Shown: positions 17,705-26,903, numbered from the stretch's first letter. The stretch is DNA of 64,000 bases from CAIVAT01 sp964525995 (GCA_964525995.1 CAZGIM010000012.1:62001-126000), one strand, 5' to 3'. Notes: generated from the letters alone by a model not told the origin. Numbers and translations are program-made.

Positions 17705-19900
17705 ATGAAAAAGACAGGGCTTTTCCTGATGCTCCTGTTGATTCCGGCGATCATCTTCGCGGAAAAGTCCGAACCAACGCTCCGGCCGGTGACGCTTCAG
17801 CTCAAATGGAAACACCAATTCCAGTTTGCCGGATATTATGCGGCCATTGAAAAGGGGTATTTCCGGGCAGCCGGGTTGGATGTGACCTTGCTTGAAGCCA
17901 CGGAGAATAAAAATCCGGTTGATGCGGTCCTGGAAGGAAAAGCCGAATTCGGTATCTGCATGTCGGATATCCTATTGCTACGGGCCCAGCAAAAGCAGGC
18001 CGTCGTCGTGGCATCCATTTTTCAGCATTCGCCTTCGGTGCTGCTTGCTTCAAAAAAAGCGGGGATCGAGCACGTTCAGGATCTTGCAGGTAAAAGAATC
18101 GCCATCGAACCCAACGAGGCAGATCTGATTGCCTACCTGAGCGATGAGGGGGTCACACCGGTGAAATACAATGCCTATCCCCATGATTTCGGTGTCGAAA
18201 GACTGATCGGCGGCGCCATTGATGCATTGTCGGCTTACTCGACCGACGAAGTCTTTGCTCTTCGGCAAGCCGGTTTTGAATACACCTTGCTGAATCCTAC
18301 CATGGGCGGCATTGATTTTTACGGGGATGTTCTTTTCACCACAGAGCGGCTTCTCAGGAAAGATCCACAACTCGTGATGAAATTCCGGACAGCCGCTTTG
18401 AAAGGATGGAACTATGCCCTCGACCATCCCGGTGAGATCATCGATATCATCCTGGAAAAATATTCACAGCGTCATTCCCGGGAACATCTTGAATTCGAGG
18501 CCGAACAAATGAAACGGCTGATTATGCGCAATGTGGTGGAGATCGGCTACTCCAATCCCGACCGGTGGCAACAGATCCTGTCAATTTATCAGCAACTCAG
18601 GTTCATCGACTCTTCCATGACTACCGACGGATTGCTTTACACCGATTACCTGCATACCGGCCGTGAAATCCCATGGCGGCTGATCCTGATCTTTTCGGCG
18701 GTAATTGCGTTAGTGGGAGGTAATGCATTCTTTTTTTACCGGTCCTCAAGAAGACTTAAAAAAGTGATGAAGAACCGTTTGCTCATCGAGCAACAGCTTA
18801 GCCACAGCAATAACCTGTTCCGGAGCATTCTGCACTCCTCTCCCGATGGGATCCTGCTTACCGACCTGGAGGGTTATATCCGGATGGTCTCCCCCTCCAC
18901 CCTGACCATGTTTGACTATAACCATGAAGGGGAACTTTTAGGCAAGAGCCTGGGGATGCTGATGCTGGAAGAGGATTGGAATAAGGTTACGGCCCTGCTT
19001 CGTACCATGCTCGACGGCGGGCATGTAGGCCTGGACCAATACAGGGGAAAACGGAGCGACGGATCACTCTTTACCTTTGAAGCAAATCCTGATCTGATTC
19101 GCAATCCACAGGGAGATCCGACCGGCATCGTGATCATCCTGCATGACATCTCTGAACGACTTCAGTCGGAACAGAAGATCAGAGATCAGAATGAAGAACT
19201 GACGCGGATCAATGCTGAAAAAGATAAGTTTTTCTCCATCCTGGCACATGATCTACGAAGTCCATTCAATGGTTTTTTGGGACTTACCGATATCATTGTC
19301 AAAGAACTGCCTAACATGACGGTGGAAGAAATTCGCCAGATCGCCATTAGGCTCAGCGCATCAGCACGAAATCTGTTTGCTTTGCTGGAAAATCTCCTCG
19401 AGTGGTCCCGGGCGAAACGGGGAATGATCCCGTACACTCCGGAATCGCTGAACCTCCGGGAGCTGATCATTCCGACCCTGGATCTGATGCAGGAACCATT
19501 CACCCGGAAAAACATTATGCTCACAACCGATATTCCCGGTAATCTCATGGTTATTGCCGACCGTAATATGTTCGATACCATCCTGCGCAATCTGGTAACC
19601 AATGCCTTGAAATTCACCCCTGACGGAGGCAGGGTGAGGGTTTCAGCAAGCGTTCCGGCATCCGGGATGATCGAAATCACCGTCAGCGATACGGGTATCG
19701 GGATGAATGCAACCCTGAAAAGCCGGCTCTTTCACATCACGGAGCAGGTTTCGCGCAAAGGCACCGACGGGGAAGCCAGTACGGGTTTAGGATTATTGAT
19801 TGTAAAGGAATATGTACAGCGTCAGGGAGGCGCCATCCGGGTCGAAAGCGAGGAAGGGAAAGGCAGCGCTTTCATCGTTACTATGCCTTCGCAGTCCTAA
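17705..19900 (+). CDS. Sensor kinase with periplasmic NMT1/THI5-type binding domain
   Basis: Translation can run from 17627, but the signal peptide MKKTGLFLMLLLIPAIIFA begins at the ATG at 17705, giving 731 residues. The periplasmic part (about 30-320) is an NMT1/THI5-like solute-binding domain: LQLKWKHQFQFAGYYAA, EKGYFRAAGLDVTLLE, AEFGICMSDILLLRAQ, VLLASKKAGIEH. A membrane helix (about 325-350) leads to PAS (365-485), HisKA (DKFFSILAHDLRSPFN) and HATPase (NLVTNALKF, DTGIGM, STGLGLLIVKEY). No receiver is attached. Binding domains of this family take pyrimidine/thiamine precursors, sulfonates or similar small molecules. The ligand here is not known. It is the third gene of the rightward module, 250 bases after the YfiR-like gene. 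Confidence 0.9.
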   Translation: MKKTGLFLMLLLIPAIIFAEKSEPTLRPVTLQLKWKHQFQFAGYYAAIEKGYFRAAGLDVTLLEATENKNPVDAVLEGKAEFGICMSDILLLRAQQKQAVVVASIFQHSPSVLLASKKAGIEHVQDLAGKRIAIEPNEADLIAYLSDEGVTPVKYNAYPHDFGVERLIGGAIDALSAYSTDEVFALRQAGFEYTLLNPTMGGIDFYGDVLFTTERLLRKDPQLVMKFRTAALKGWNYALDHPGEIIDIILEKYSQRHSREHLEFEAEQMKRLIMRNVVEIGYSNPDRWQQILSIYQQLRFIDSSMTTDGLLYTDYLHTGREIPWRLILIFSAVIALVGGNAFFFYRSSRRLKKVMKNRLLIEQQLSHSNNLFRSILHSSPDGILLTDLEGYIRMVSPSTLTMFDYNHEGELLGKSLGMLMLEEDWNKVTALLRTMLDGGHVGLDQYRGKRSDGSLFTFEANPDLIRNPQGDPTGIVIILHDISERLQSEQKIRDQNEELTRINAEKDKFFSILAHDLRSPFNGFLGLTDIIVKELPNMTVEEIRQIAIRLSASARNLFALLENLLEWSRAKRGMIPYTPESLNLRELIIPTLDLMQEPFTRKNIMLTTDIPGNLMVIADRNMFDTILRNLVTNALKFTPDGGRVRVSASVPASGMIEITVSDTGIGMNATLKSRLFHITEQVSRKGTDGEASTGLGLLIVKEYVQRQGGAIRVESEEGKGSAFIVTMPSQS

Positions 19901-20008
19901 CCGGTTAAACTATTGAAGTTTCCTCTTCTTCAGGATTTCATACGAAGGAATGTTCCTCCCTAAAATCAGCGGCCGACAAGGTTTGAACGACCTGCGGATC
20001 AGGAGCAT

Positions 20009-20584
20009 CTAAAGCTTTACAGCGCAAACGACCTGTAAGGTATAGATCCAGTCGGCCGATTTCCCGAAGTTGAGAAATTTGAACTCCCCTCCGATATTCC
20101 AGTGATTGTCGAGCGGGTAAATATAGGAGGCTGAAAACTGATAGTTCGACAGCGAAAGGATGGTGCTGCTGATCTTTTCTTCTTTACCCGAGATGTTATT
20201 GAACATCAGCGCCAATCCTGCTCCGGCGCTGAGATAAAAGTGATCGATAATGCGCATCCTTACATTCAGGAGAAGAGGCATGGCCGACATGACAACCTTT
20301 GCGCCGGTGTCGGCTTTCACTGAATAAATCCGGTAGAACCCCGATTCCAGTCCCAGACTGAGCCGATGCTCAGGTTCCCAGAAAAACTTCAATGAAACCC
20401 CGGCCGAATTGGTTTGTGCCTGATCCTTCCCGATCTCGAGGGTGTTGATGTAGTGCACCCAGCCTGCCCCGACCGACAGCGAATAATGGTTCAGCGATAC
20501 TTTTGAAGAATCTTTCCGGGCGGCCTGAACACCGGGAATCATTAAAAAAATCAGTAAAATAAAGGGAATTTGTTTCGGGATCAT
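20009..20584 (-). CDS. Outer-membrane beta-barrel protein, unknown function
   Basis: This 191-residue protein starts with a signal peptide (MIPKQIPFILLIFLMIPGVQA) followed by alternating hydrophobic/polar strands typical of a small beta-barrel: YSLSVGAGWVHYIN, VSLKFFWEPEHRLSLGLESGFY, FYLSAGAGLALMFNN, WNIGGEFKFLNFGK. The C-terminus is hydrophobic (LQVVCAVKL). Eight to ten strands would fit. It follows the GDPD lipoprotein gene by 85 bases on the same strand, so it may belong to that operon. No enzymatic motif is visible. Confidence 0.75.
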   Translation of the reverse strand: MIPKQIPFILLIFLMIPGVQAARKDSSKVSLNHYSLSVGAGWVHYINTLEIGKDQAQTNSAGVSLKFFWEPEHRLSLGLESGFYRIYSVKADTGAKVVMSAMPLLLNVRMRIIDHFYLSAGAGLALMFNNISGKEEKISSTILSLSNYQFSASYIYPLDNHWNIGGEFKFLNFGKSADWIYTLQVVCAVKL

Positions 20585-20669
20585 GGTCTCTGTATGTTTG
20601 ACGGCAATCGGTTGTGAAAAATGGTTATGAGGTCGGGATCTGTTCCTGTTATGTTGTGATGCAGGGTAA

Positions 20670-21914
20670 TCAGCGGATATAATGATAATAGGCCACTACA
20701 TAAGGAAAGTTTGTCAGCAATCCGTCGAAATGTCCTTCGTTTATGAAATCCCTTATCCAGGGCGGCTGGTCGATGGTCCAGGTCACGGCAAGCCGGCCCT
20801 CGGCATGCATCTGGTCAACCAGGTCGTTCTGAGTACCAAGAGTCCAGCGGGGCGACCAGACCAGCGAGTTGACCTTTCGCACATCATCTACCGAAAGTTC
20901 GCATAGTGAGGGAACCGACTGGTAGTTGGGGTACTCCATCAGGTTATTCAGAACGTCGTCGTTGGGAATGCCGATCACGATGATGATATCGCGTCCCTTT
21001 GCGGCGGCGCGTTCCAGCATTCTTTTCTGGATGGGAGCAACTACCTGAACCAACCCGGGATCGCTTTTCATGTCGAGGTACACAAAACGCAGCAGGGTGC
21101 TGTCGATGGTATAGGTAAGCGCCTCTTCCAGTGACGGAATCGTCTCGCCGTGGATGAGTCTGACAAAAGTTTTCAACTGAGACAAGGTAAAATTCTCAGG
21201 CGGTCCGGCCAACGGTCCTTTTTGCGTAAGCCGGATATTCAGGTCGGGATCGTGGTAAAGGAACGGGATACCGTCTTTCGACAAGCGTACATCGATTTCA
21301 ATGCCCGTCGATCCAAGCCGTTCGGTGAATCCGATCATGGCAAGGGTATTTTCCGATACCGGAAGGAGATCCGATGTCCGTCCGCCTCCGCGGTGGGCCA
21401 GAATATAGTAAGCGTTGTTCTGAGCCGTTTCTGAAAAAGATCTGAGCCGGGTGAGTACCAATGGTTGGTCGGGGAGGTTATTCTCTTCGCCTGTGGCGCC
21501 CTGCATGATGATCTGTTGATTCCCGGCGCCGGTCACCAGCATGGTTCCGCCATCGTCGCGGCCGATCATCAACGTAACGAGACCTGTCGCCTCGGAGTAA
21601 CCATCGCGCCAGTAACCCTGGAGAAAAACAACCGAGTCCAGATAGCCGGTCTGCAAAACAAGATAGTGTCCGTTTTCGTTGGCAACCAGGATATGGGTAC
21701 GTGTATTTTTCACGATCACCTGGTCACCAAACCGGCCCGAAGGGTCTGTAACCTGGTAAACCCCTTCGAGGAGTATCTTTGAAGTTTGCTTCAGCGGATG
21801 GGTCTCGCTGAGAATCGAATTGGGACCGGCGCCCGGAATGGGAAGGGTGTAATCCTTTTTACACCCGTACAGCGCTAACGCCAGCATCAGGGCTGCATAT
21901 ATCTTTATCTTCAT
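20670..21914 (-). CDS. Glycerophosphodiester phosphodiesterase family lipoprotein
   Basis: A GTG at 21923 is possible, but the ATG at 21914 overlaps the upstream stop as ATGA and is preferred (414 residues). The lipobox LALYGC (Cys near residue 18) predicts a lipoprotein facing the periplasm or surface. Residues about 25-165 form a domain I do not recognise. From about 170 the GDPD catalytic pattern is present: ILAHRGGGR, ENTLAMIGF, GIEIDVRLSKDG and FLYHDPDL, supplying the expected His, Glu, Asp and His. GDPD enzymes release glycerol-3-phosphate or related headgroups from phosphodiesters. The true substrate here could differ, since the family also includes other phosphodiester-cleaving enzymes. 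Confidence 0.88.
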   Translation of the reverse strand: MKIKIYAALMLALALYGCKKDYTLPIPGAGPNSILSETHPLKQTSKILLEGVYQVTDPSGRFGDQVIVKNTRTHILVANENGHYLVLQTGYLDSVVFLQGYWRDGYSEATGLVTLMIGRDDGGTMLVTGAGNQQIIMQGATGEENNLPDQPLVLTRLRSFSETAQNNAYYILAHRGGGRTSDLLPVSENTLAMIGFTERLGSTGIEIDVRLSKDGIPFLYHDPDLNIRLTQKGPLAGPPENFTLSQLKTFVRLIHGETIPSLEEALTYTIDSTLLRFVYLDMKSDPGLVQVVAPIQKRMLERAAAKGRDIIIVIGIPNDDVLNNLMEYPNYQSVPSLCELSVDDVRKVNSLVWSPRWTLGTQNDLVDQMHAEGRLAVTWTIDQPPWIRDFINEGHFDGLLTNFPYVVAYYHYIR

Positions 21915-22672
21915 AGGATCCACATGAATGAAAGTTCAGGAATATGGTAATATCGGTTAAAAGTGGTAAAGAGCATCCACGTCGGCCAGTAATATTTCTC
22001 GTAGTTATCACGGATACCGAAGATGAAGACATGGTCTTTCCACAAACGTTGTTCAAGATAGAATGCCACTGTGACCCCGTTGAAGAAGTCGCTTGTACGG
22101 GTCAGCACCTTCTCGCCGGTCATCTGTGACAGGCGTGATACCAGTACCGCCTCCCCTTTCAGGGTAAAGGCCATCGTCTTCAGTTTATATCCCAGCGACA
22201 GGTTGGGGTAGTGCATCCATACGGTTGAACGGTTGTCAAATCCGGCCTGACGCAACTGTCCGTAAACGAAAGCCACATCCCATCCCGCGTTAAAATAAAA
22301 ATTTCGGAAGCCGTATCCGATGCGGGGTCCTAACGAGATCTGGTTCGATACGAGGATGGATGCCACATCGGCTTCCAACGAGAGCCTCCAGGGAAGGCCG
22401 TAGGTCATATGAATGTTGACCAGCGGTGCCTGGATCGCACCTTCCAGAAGATCGGCCGGCGGCTTCACGATCTGAAGGCCTGCCCCGATAGAAAACTTCC
22501 ACTTTTTGACCTGATGCGGATATCGCAGGCTGTTAGCGGTAATGTCGAAGGTATCGCTTCGCGCCTTCTCCTGCGCAAAGGCAGCCATCGATGGCAATAT
22601 CAACAGGATGGACAGGATATACCGGCTGGCGCGCAGCGACCGGAAAATCCCTGGTTTCTTTAGAAATGGCAT
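21911..22672 (-). CDS. Outer-membrane beta-barrel-like protein, unknown function
   Basis: This 253-residue protein has an N-terminal basic stretch and a signal peptide (ILSILLILPSMAAFAQ). The mature part shows repeated amphipathic strands (KWKFSIGAGLQIV, LSLEADVASILVSNQ, NFYFNAGWDVAFVYG, LSLGYKLKTMAFTLKGEA) and ends IPELSFMWIL, as expected of an outer-membrane barrel. It is the first gene of a three-gene run with the GDPD lipoprotein (ATGA overlap) and another barrel. A channel or anchor for the GDPD protein is possible but unproven. Confidence 0.7.
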   Translation of the reverse strand: MPFLKKPGIFRSLRASRYILSILLILPSMAAFAQEKARSDTFDITANSLRYPHQVKKWKFSIGAGLQIVKPPADLLEGAIQAPLVNIHMTYGLPWRLSLEADVASILVSNQISLGPRIGYGFRNFYFNAGWDVAFVYGQLRQAGFDNRSTVWMHYPNLSLGYKLKTMAFTLKGEAVLVSRLSQMTGEKVLTRTSDFFNGVTVAFYLEQRLWKDHVFIFGIRDNYEKYYWPTWMLFTTFNRYYHIPELSFMWIL

Positions 22673-22729
22673 GGTGAATATGATAATTTAATTTGGGTGG
22701 GCATTTGGATCAGGAAAAATTTCGATATA

Positions 22730-24625
22730 TTACGGTTCCGGCGGGGTAACGGGAAGGGTGAACCAGAAGGTAGAGCCCTTACCGGGTTCACTTTCCACTC
22801 CGATCTGTCCGCCTTGTTTCTCTGCAAATTCCTTACATAGGATTAAACCGAGACCGGTACCTTTCTCATTTTCGGTTCCACGGGTGGTAAAGCTGGTCTC
22901 GATTCGGAACAGGTTCCCAAGGGCTTCTTTGGTCATTCCTACTCCGGAATCCTTCACGGAAATATATAAAAAGCCTTCCTTTTCAATTGCAGTGACGTCG
23001 ATTCTTCCACCTTTGGGAGTGAACTTAATGGCATTGGTGACCAGGTTGCGCAGAATGGTCTCAACCATGTTCTGATCGGCCCATACCCGGGGTTCACTGC
23101 TGATATGGAGATCGAGGATGATGGCTTTCTTCAGTACCAAACCCTCCACCAGCTCTACGATTGCACTGACAACTGCTTTTAAATCGATCATTTCAGGTTC
23201 AAAATCGATTTGTCCTCTCTGGGTCCGCGACCAGATCAACAGATTTTCGAGAAGGGTATGAGCCTGGTCGGCTGTTGATTTCATCATTTTTAACCGGTCC
23301 TGAATATCCCTTTTATCCAGCATAGGTAAATCAGCAAGGGTCACATCGGTGATCCCGATAATGGCGTTGAACGGATTCTTCAAATCATGGGCAATGATAG
23401 AAAAGAACTTGTCCTTGGTGGCATTCAGCTCTCTGAGCTTGTCGGCCTGTGTGGCAAGTTGTACCTCGTTTTTCTTTCGATCGGTGATATCGCGGCCAAT
23501 CCCGACCAATCCCAGGATTTGTCCCTCATCATTTTTTAGCGGTACTTTCGTGGTAAAGAGCAAACATTCATTGCCATGGGGGTCGGTAAAGGCTTCTTCG
23601 TGGTTGATGACAGGCTGGTTTTCTTTCAGGATGGCCATGTCATCGCGGTATCCGCGCATCCCGATCTCCTCGTTAAAAAGTTCGAGATCGGTCTTTCCCA
23701 ATACCTCTTGTTCCGAACGGTATCCCATGAGGGTCCAGTCAGCCTTGTTGGCGATTACCTTCCGACCCTCCGCATCTTTGAAATAGATGGCATCGGGAAG
23801 GTTATCGATTACCGTTCGGAGCAGGATCCAGTTCCGTTGAATGGCCTCTTCGATCTCTTTTCGGAGGGTAATATCCTCCTTCACTGCAAGAAAGTTGGTG
23901 ATAGCCCCCGCCTGGTCGGTTATCGGAGAAATGACGACTGATTCCCAGTAAAGTTCCCCGTTTTTCTTTTTATTATGAAAGGTGCCGTGCCATTGTTCCC
24001 CATTGGTTATTGAATTCCAGAGCTCTTCATAAACACTTTTTGGGGTCTCACCCGATTGAAGAATCCGGGGGTTTTTACCTAATAATTCATCCGGAGAATA
24101 GCCGGTGAGCTCAAAAACTTTAGGATTGGCGAATTCAATGTCGCCGGCCAGGTTCGTGATGATAATGCTGACCGGGCTTTGACCGACGGCGCGCAACATG
24201 CTGCGCAGCGTGAGATCGATCCTTCTCGATTCGGTCACGTCCCGGGCAATGGAATAGATGAATTTTTGGTCATCACAGGCTCTGCCCGTCCATTCAAGCC
24301 ATTTGACGGAACCATCCTTACAAAGATACCGGTTGGTGAATTTTAAGATATCCTTCCCCCGAAGCTGCTCTCCGAAAGTTTCAAGGGTCGGCTTCAAATC
24401 ATCCGGATGGAGAAAATCGGTGAAAGGCCGTCCCGTCATCTCCTCAAGAGAGTAACCGAGTACTGATTCCCAAGCCGGATTAAGCTGTAAAAAAATCCCC
24501 TGGATCGATGCCACACACAGCATGTCGGGGCTCATCCCGAAAAAGACACATCGCGACTGATCAATTGCCTCCGGATCAAAAGGATCCTGATGACCGGGCT
24601 GATAATTATCTTCGGCATTAGTCAT
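22730..24625 (-). CDS. Triple-PAS sensor histidine kinase
   Basis: This soluble 631-residue kinase has three PAS/PAC domains (about 24-145, 145-265 and 270-395; WESVLGYSLEEMTGRPF, GYSPDELLGKNPRILQSGE and YFKDAEGRKVIANK are recognisable cores). HisKA follows (DKFFSIIAHDLKNPFNAIIG near 420), then HATPase (NLVTNAIKFTPKGG, DSGVGM, GTGLGLILCKEF). The middle PAS carries the NPRILQSGETP stretch, common in PAS domains that bind flavin or haem, but the Cys of a LOV domain is absent. No receiver or partner regulator is adjacent. It is a close relative of the kinases at 1.6, 17.7 and 31.4 kb. Transcription probably starts from the -7 element at 24667-24674. Confidence 0.93.
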   Translation of the reverse strand: MTNAEDNYQPGHQDPFDPEAIDQSRCVFFGMSPDMLCVASIQGIFLQLNPAWESVLGYSLEEMTGRPFTDFLHPDDLKPTLETFGEQLRGKDILKFTNRYLCKDGSVKWLEWTGRACDDQKFIYSIARDVTESRRIDLTLRSMLRAVGQSPVSIIITNLAGDIEFANPKVFELTGYSPDELLGKNPRILQSGETPKSVYEELWNSITNGEQWHGTFHNKKKNGELYWESVVISPITDQAGAITNFLAVKEDITLRKEIEEAIQRNWILLRTVIDNLPDAIYFKDAEGRKVIANKADWTLMGYRSEQEVLGKTDLELFNEEIGMRGYRDDMAILKENQPVINHEEAFTDPHGNECLLFTTKVPLKNDEGQILGLVGIGRDITDRKKNEVQLATQADKLRELNATKDKFFSIIAHDLKNPFNAIIGITDVTLADLPMLDKRDIQDRLKMMKSTADQAHTLLENLLIWSRTQRGQIDFEPEMIDLKAVVSAIVELVEGLVLKKAIILDLHISSEPRVWADQNMVETILRNLVTNAIKFTPKGGRIDVTAIEKEGFLYISVKDSGVGMTKEALGNLFRIETSFTTRGTENEKGTGLGLILCKEFAEKQGGQIGVESEPGKGSTFWFTLPVTPPEP

Positions 24626-24666
24626 AACCGGAGCGTTAAAACTTCTGTAAAGATAAACTCTTATAG

Positions 24667-24674
24667 CAAATTTA
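24667..24674 (-). promoter_or_regulatory. Candidate -7 promoter element for the triple-PAS kinase
   Basis: The minus strand reads TAAATTTG, matching TAnnTTTG, about 40 bases before the kinase start at 24625. No TTTG was found at the proper -33 distance. The 322-base gap (24626-24947) holds this site and the stronger opposing promoter; nothing else was recognised in it. Confidence 0.35.
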
Positions 24675-24829
24675 TATTTTATTTTAACAGATTTTAGATA
24701 GCGACGCTATTAAATCGAAAATACCCGCTGATTTTGGAAAATTGAAAGCGTAAGGATGAGGGAGAAATGCTATCCATTTTTCCATTGCATTCAGGGACCA
24801 GGTGCATCAATCACTTTCGATAAAAATGT

Positions 24830-24860
24830 TTTGCATCTTTAATAAAAAGATATATATTTG
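24830..24860 (+). promoter_or_regulatory. Complete Bacteroidota-type promoter
   Basis: TTTG at 24830-24833 and TATATTTG at 24853-24860 are separated by 19 bases, an exact match to the TTTG-N19-21-TAnnTTTG consensus of the Bacteroidota primary sigma factor. Transcription should begin near 24867, leaving a leader of about 80 bases before the lipoprotein gene at 24948. This is the best promoter in the window. Confidence 0.7.
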
Positions 24861-24947
24861 AATTTGTATTCATGTTGATCCGGATCAGATTGATAAAAGA
24901 TTAAAAATGGATATTCCCGTAACCATTAACATTAAAATTCTTCACCT

Positions 24948-25604
24948 ATGAAAAAAGTGATCTTTAGTTTATCAATGGCGCTGCTGATCATCATCAGCAT
25001 GTCGTGTAAAAAATCGGAGGATGAATCCCCGGCGCTTGAAGGCGATCAGTCGCCTATGGGGCAGGTCGGGACCACCATCAGCTCTTCTTCCATTGCCATA
25101 GCGGGAGTTAGTGATTTCACCGGAACGGTTGTCGCCCTGAACAATGGTGTTTCCTCTTACAATGGTTCTGCCGTGGTAACCAATCCCATTCTGAAAAACG
25201 TGTTAGCCAACGTACCGCAGCTTACCTTCAAAGGCGACACGGTATTTGCGAAGGACATCCAGGCTAAGTCAACTACTGAAGGCATCGAGGTTCTCTCGGG
25301 ATTGCGTCCCGGAATCCTGGTGATCTACGGCGCTGGCGTCGGAGAATCCTGGTCCATTGAAGGAAGTTCCGACCAGCGAACCGTCACCAGCAAGTCGACC
25401 GACAACGACTATCCATACGGGTTTATGCTCATCAAAGTATCTCAAATCGAGGAACCCGTCACCGGCGCATTAAAGAGTGTTACAGGCCTGAGTAAAATCA
25501 CTTACTGGGCCAACCACCGGTTTGGACTGGTCGGGGTTGAATTTGCTTTAAGCGACGGGAGTACAACCAAGTTTCCGCTCTATACGAGTACCGAAAATAA
25601 TTGA
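24948..25604 (+). CDS. Small lipoprotein, unknown function
   Basis: This 218-residue protein has a lipoprotein signal (LLIIISMSCKK, Cys near residue 20) followed by an acidic linker. I recognise no family. The mature region is rich in Ser, Thr and Val and predicted beta strands, for example GDTVFAKDIQ and VLSGLRPGILVIYGAG. A central GVGESWSIEG and the late THRFGL-like segment ANHRFGLVGVEFAL do not match an enzyme known to me. It is preceded by a consensus promoter and lies 21 bases before a radical SAM gene, so the two probably form an operon. It is likely attached to the membrane and periplasmic or surface-exposed. Confidence 0.75.
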   Translation: MKKVIFSLSMALLIIISMSCKKSEDESPALEGDQSPMGQVGTTISSSSIAIAGVSDFTGTVVALNNGVSSYNGSAVVTNPILKNVLANVPQLTFKGDTVFAKDIQAKSTTEGIEVLSGLRPGILVIYGAGVGESWSIEGSSDQRTVTSKSTDNDYPYGFMLIKVSQIEEPVTGALKSVTGLSKITYWANHRFGLVGVEFALSDGSTTKFPLYTSTENN

Positions 25605-25625
25605 TGTTGAATTTCTGTTAGACTG

Positions 25626-26903
25626 ATGCACAGGTACCTTACTATTCTGGGAGAGAAAAAAAACATCCCCCCTTACCCTCATCATAAGGATTATGTCTAT
25701 CGGGCCTACCAGTTTTTCTCCGCGAAAAGTTTCTGGACGCTGGTAGTTATAAATGGTGTATCACAAGCCCTGTTACAGTGGTACCGCCGGTTGCGGTACA
25801 GGTATGCCATCCCACTGAATCTGCTCATCGACCCGACCAGCGCCTGTAACCTTCGATGCACGGGATGCTGGGCTTCGGATTATGACAAAAAGCGGGAACT
25901 TTCGTACGAAAAACTGGACGAAATCATCACCGATGCCCGGAAGTTAGGGGTTAACAGCATCGTGATGAGTGGCGGTGAGCCCATGATGCGGAAAAACGAC
26001 ATCGTGCGGTTAGCCGGAAAACACAACCGTATGCCTTTTGCCATGTTCACCAACGGGACGCTCATCGACAGCGACTTTGCCGGCCAGATGGCTCGTTTAG
26101 GGAACCTGAACGCGTTTATCAGCATCGAGGGTTTCAGGGAGATGAACGACTTCAGGCGTGGAACTGGTACTTTCGACAGAGTTGTCAGGGCCATGGAAGT
26201 ACTCCGGAGCAACGATATCGGATTTGGCTTTTCGGTATGCTACCATTCCCAAAACTATAAAGAGGTCACGGGCGATGCATTCTTAGATTTCCTGCGTGAA
26301 AAAGGGGCCTGGATCGGATGGATGTTCAATTACATGCCGGTGGGCAGCGATGCCGACCCGTCGTTGTGTTGTAATGCCCAACAGCGGGCCTATGTCAACG
26401 AAAAACTCGAAGCTTATTCAGCCCGGCACCGGTTCATGATCATCGACTTTGCCAACATGGGACATAAGGCGATGGGGTGTGTGGGTGCCGGCATTGGATT
26501 CGTCCATATCACCTCCGGCGGTGATGTGGAACCCTGTGCATTTAACCATTACTCCGATGTAAACATCCATGATAAACCATTACCCGAAGCGCTCGCTTCT
26601 CCCTTCTTCAGGAAATTCAGGAAGTTGATGCCTTTCTCAGGAAATGTGATGCGTCCCTGTCCGGTAATGGATGTCCCTGAAGCCCTGCTGCAGATCACTC
26701 AAATTCCCGGGGTGCACTCTACCCATTTGGGACATCCCGAATCACCCGACGAGATTGTAGCGAAGACCCGTCGTGTTGCTGATGAATGGAAACCCGTAGC
26801 CGACGATCTTTTCAGCAGGGTTCCTGCCCGTGAAAAGAGGAAGATCAGGCTCTTCCTGAAGTTTCTTCTCTCCCAGGACGCTGCCAGAAAAGTACCGGAC
26901 TAA
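25626..26903 (+). CDS. Radical SAM protein with C-terminal Cys-rich segment
   Basis: This 425-residue protein carries the radical SAM cluster motif CNLRCTGC (CxxxCxxC) near residue 75, followed by the expected SGGEPMMRK and FTNGTLI elements of the barrel. The C-terminal part contains several Cys (SLCCN, MGCVGAG, VEPCAFNHYSD and MRPCPVMD), which suggests an auxiliary iron-sulfur cluster as in SPASM or twitch domains. The N-terminal 60 residues include a possible amphipathic or membrane-associated stretch (FWTLVVINGVSQALL). The substrate is unknown. Its partner upstream is a lipoprotein. Related proteins include peptide-modifying and lipid-modifying enzymes, so no reaction is assigned. Confidence 0.85.
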   Translation: MHRYLTILGEKKNIPPYPHHKDYVYRAYQFFSAKSFWTLVVINGVSQALLQWYRRLRYRYAIPLNLLIDPTSACNLRCTGCWASDYDKKRELSYEKLDEIITDARKLGVNSIVMSGGEPMMRKNDIVRLAGKHNRMPFAMFTNGTLIDSDFAGQMARLGNLNAFISIEGFREMNDFRRGTGTFDRVVRAMEVLRSNDIGFGFSVCYHSQNYKEVTGDAFLDFLREKGAWIGWMFNYMPVGSDADPSLCCNAQQRAYVNEKLEAYSARHRFMIIDFANMGHKAMGCVGAGIGFVHITSGGDVEPCAFNHYSDVNIHDKPLPEALASPFFRKFRKLMPFSGNVMRPCPVMDVPEALLQITQIPGVHSTHLGHPESPDEIVAKTRRVADEWKPVADDLFSRVPAREKRKIRLFLKFLLSQDAARKVPD

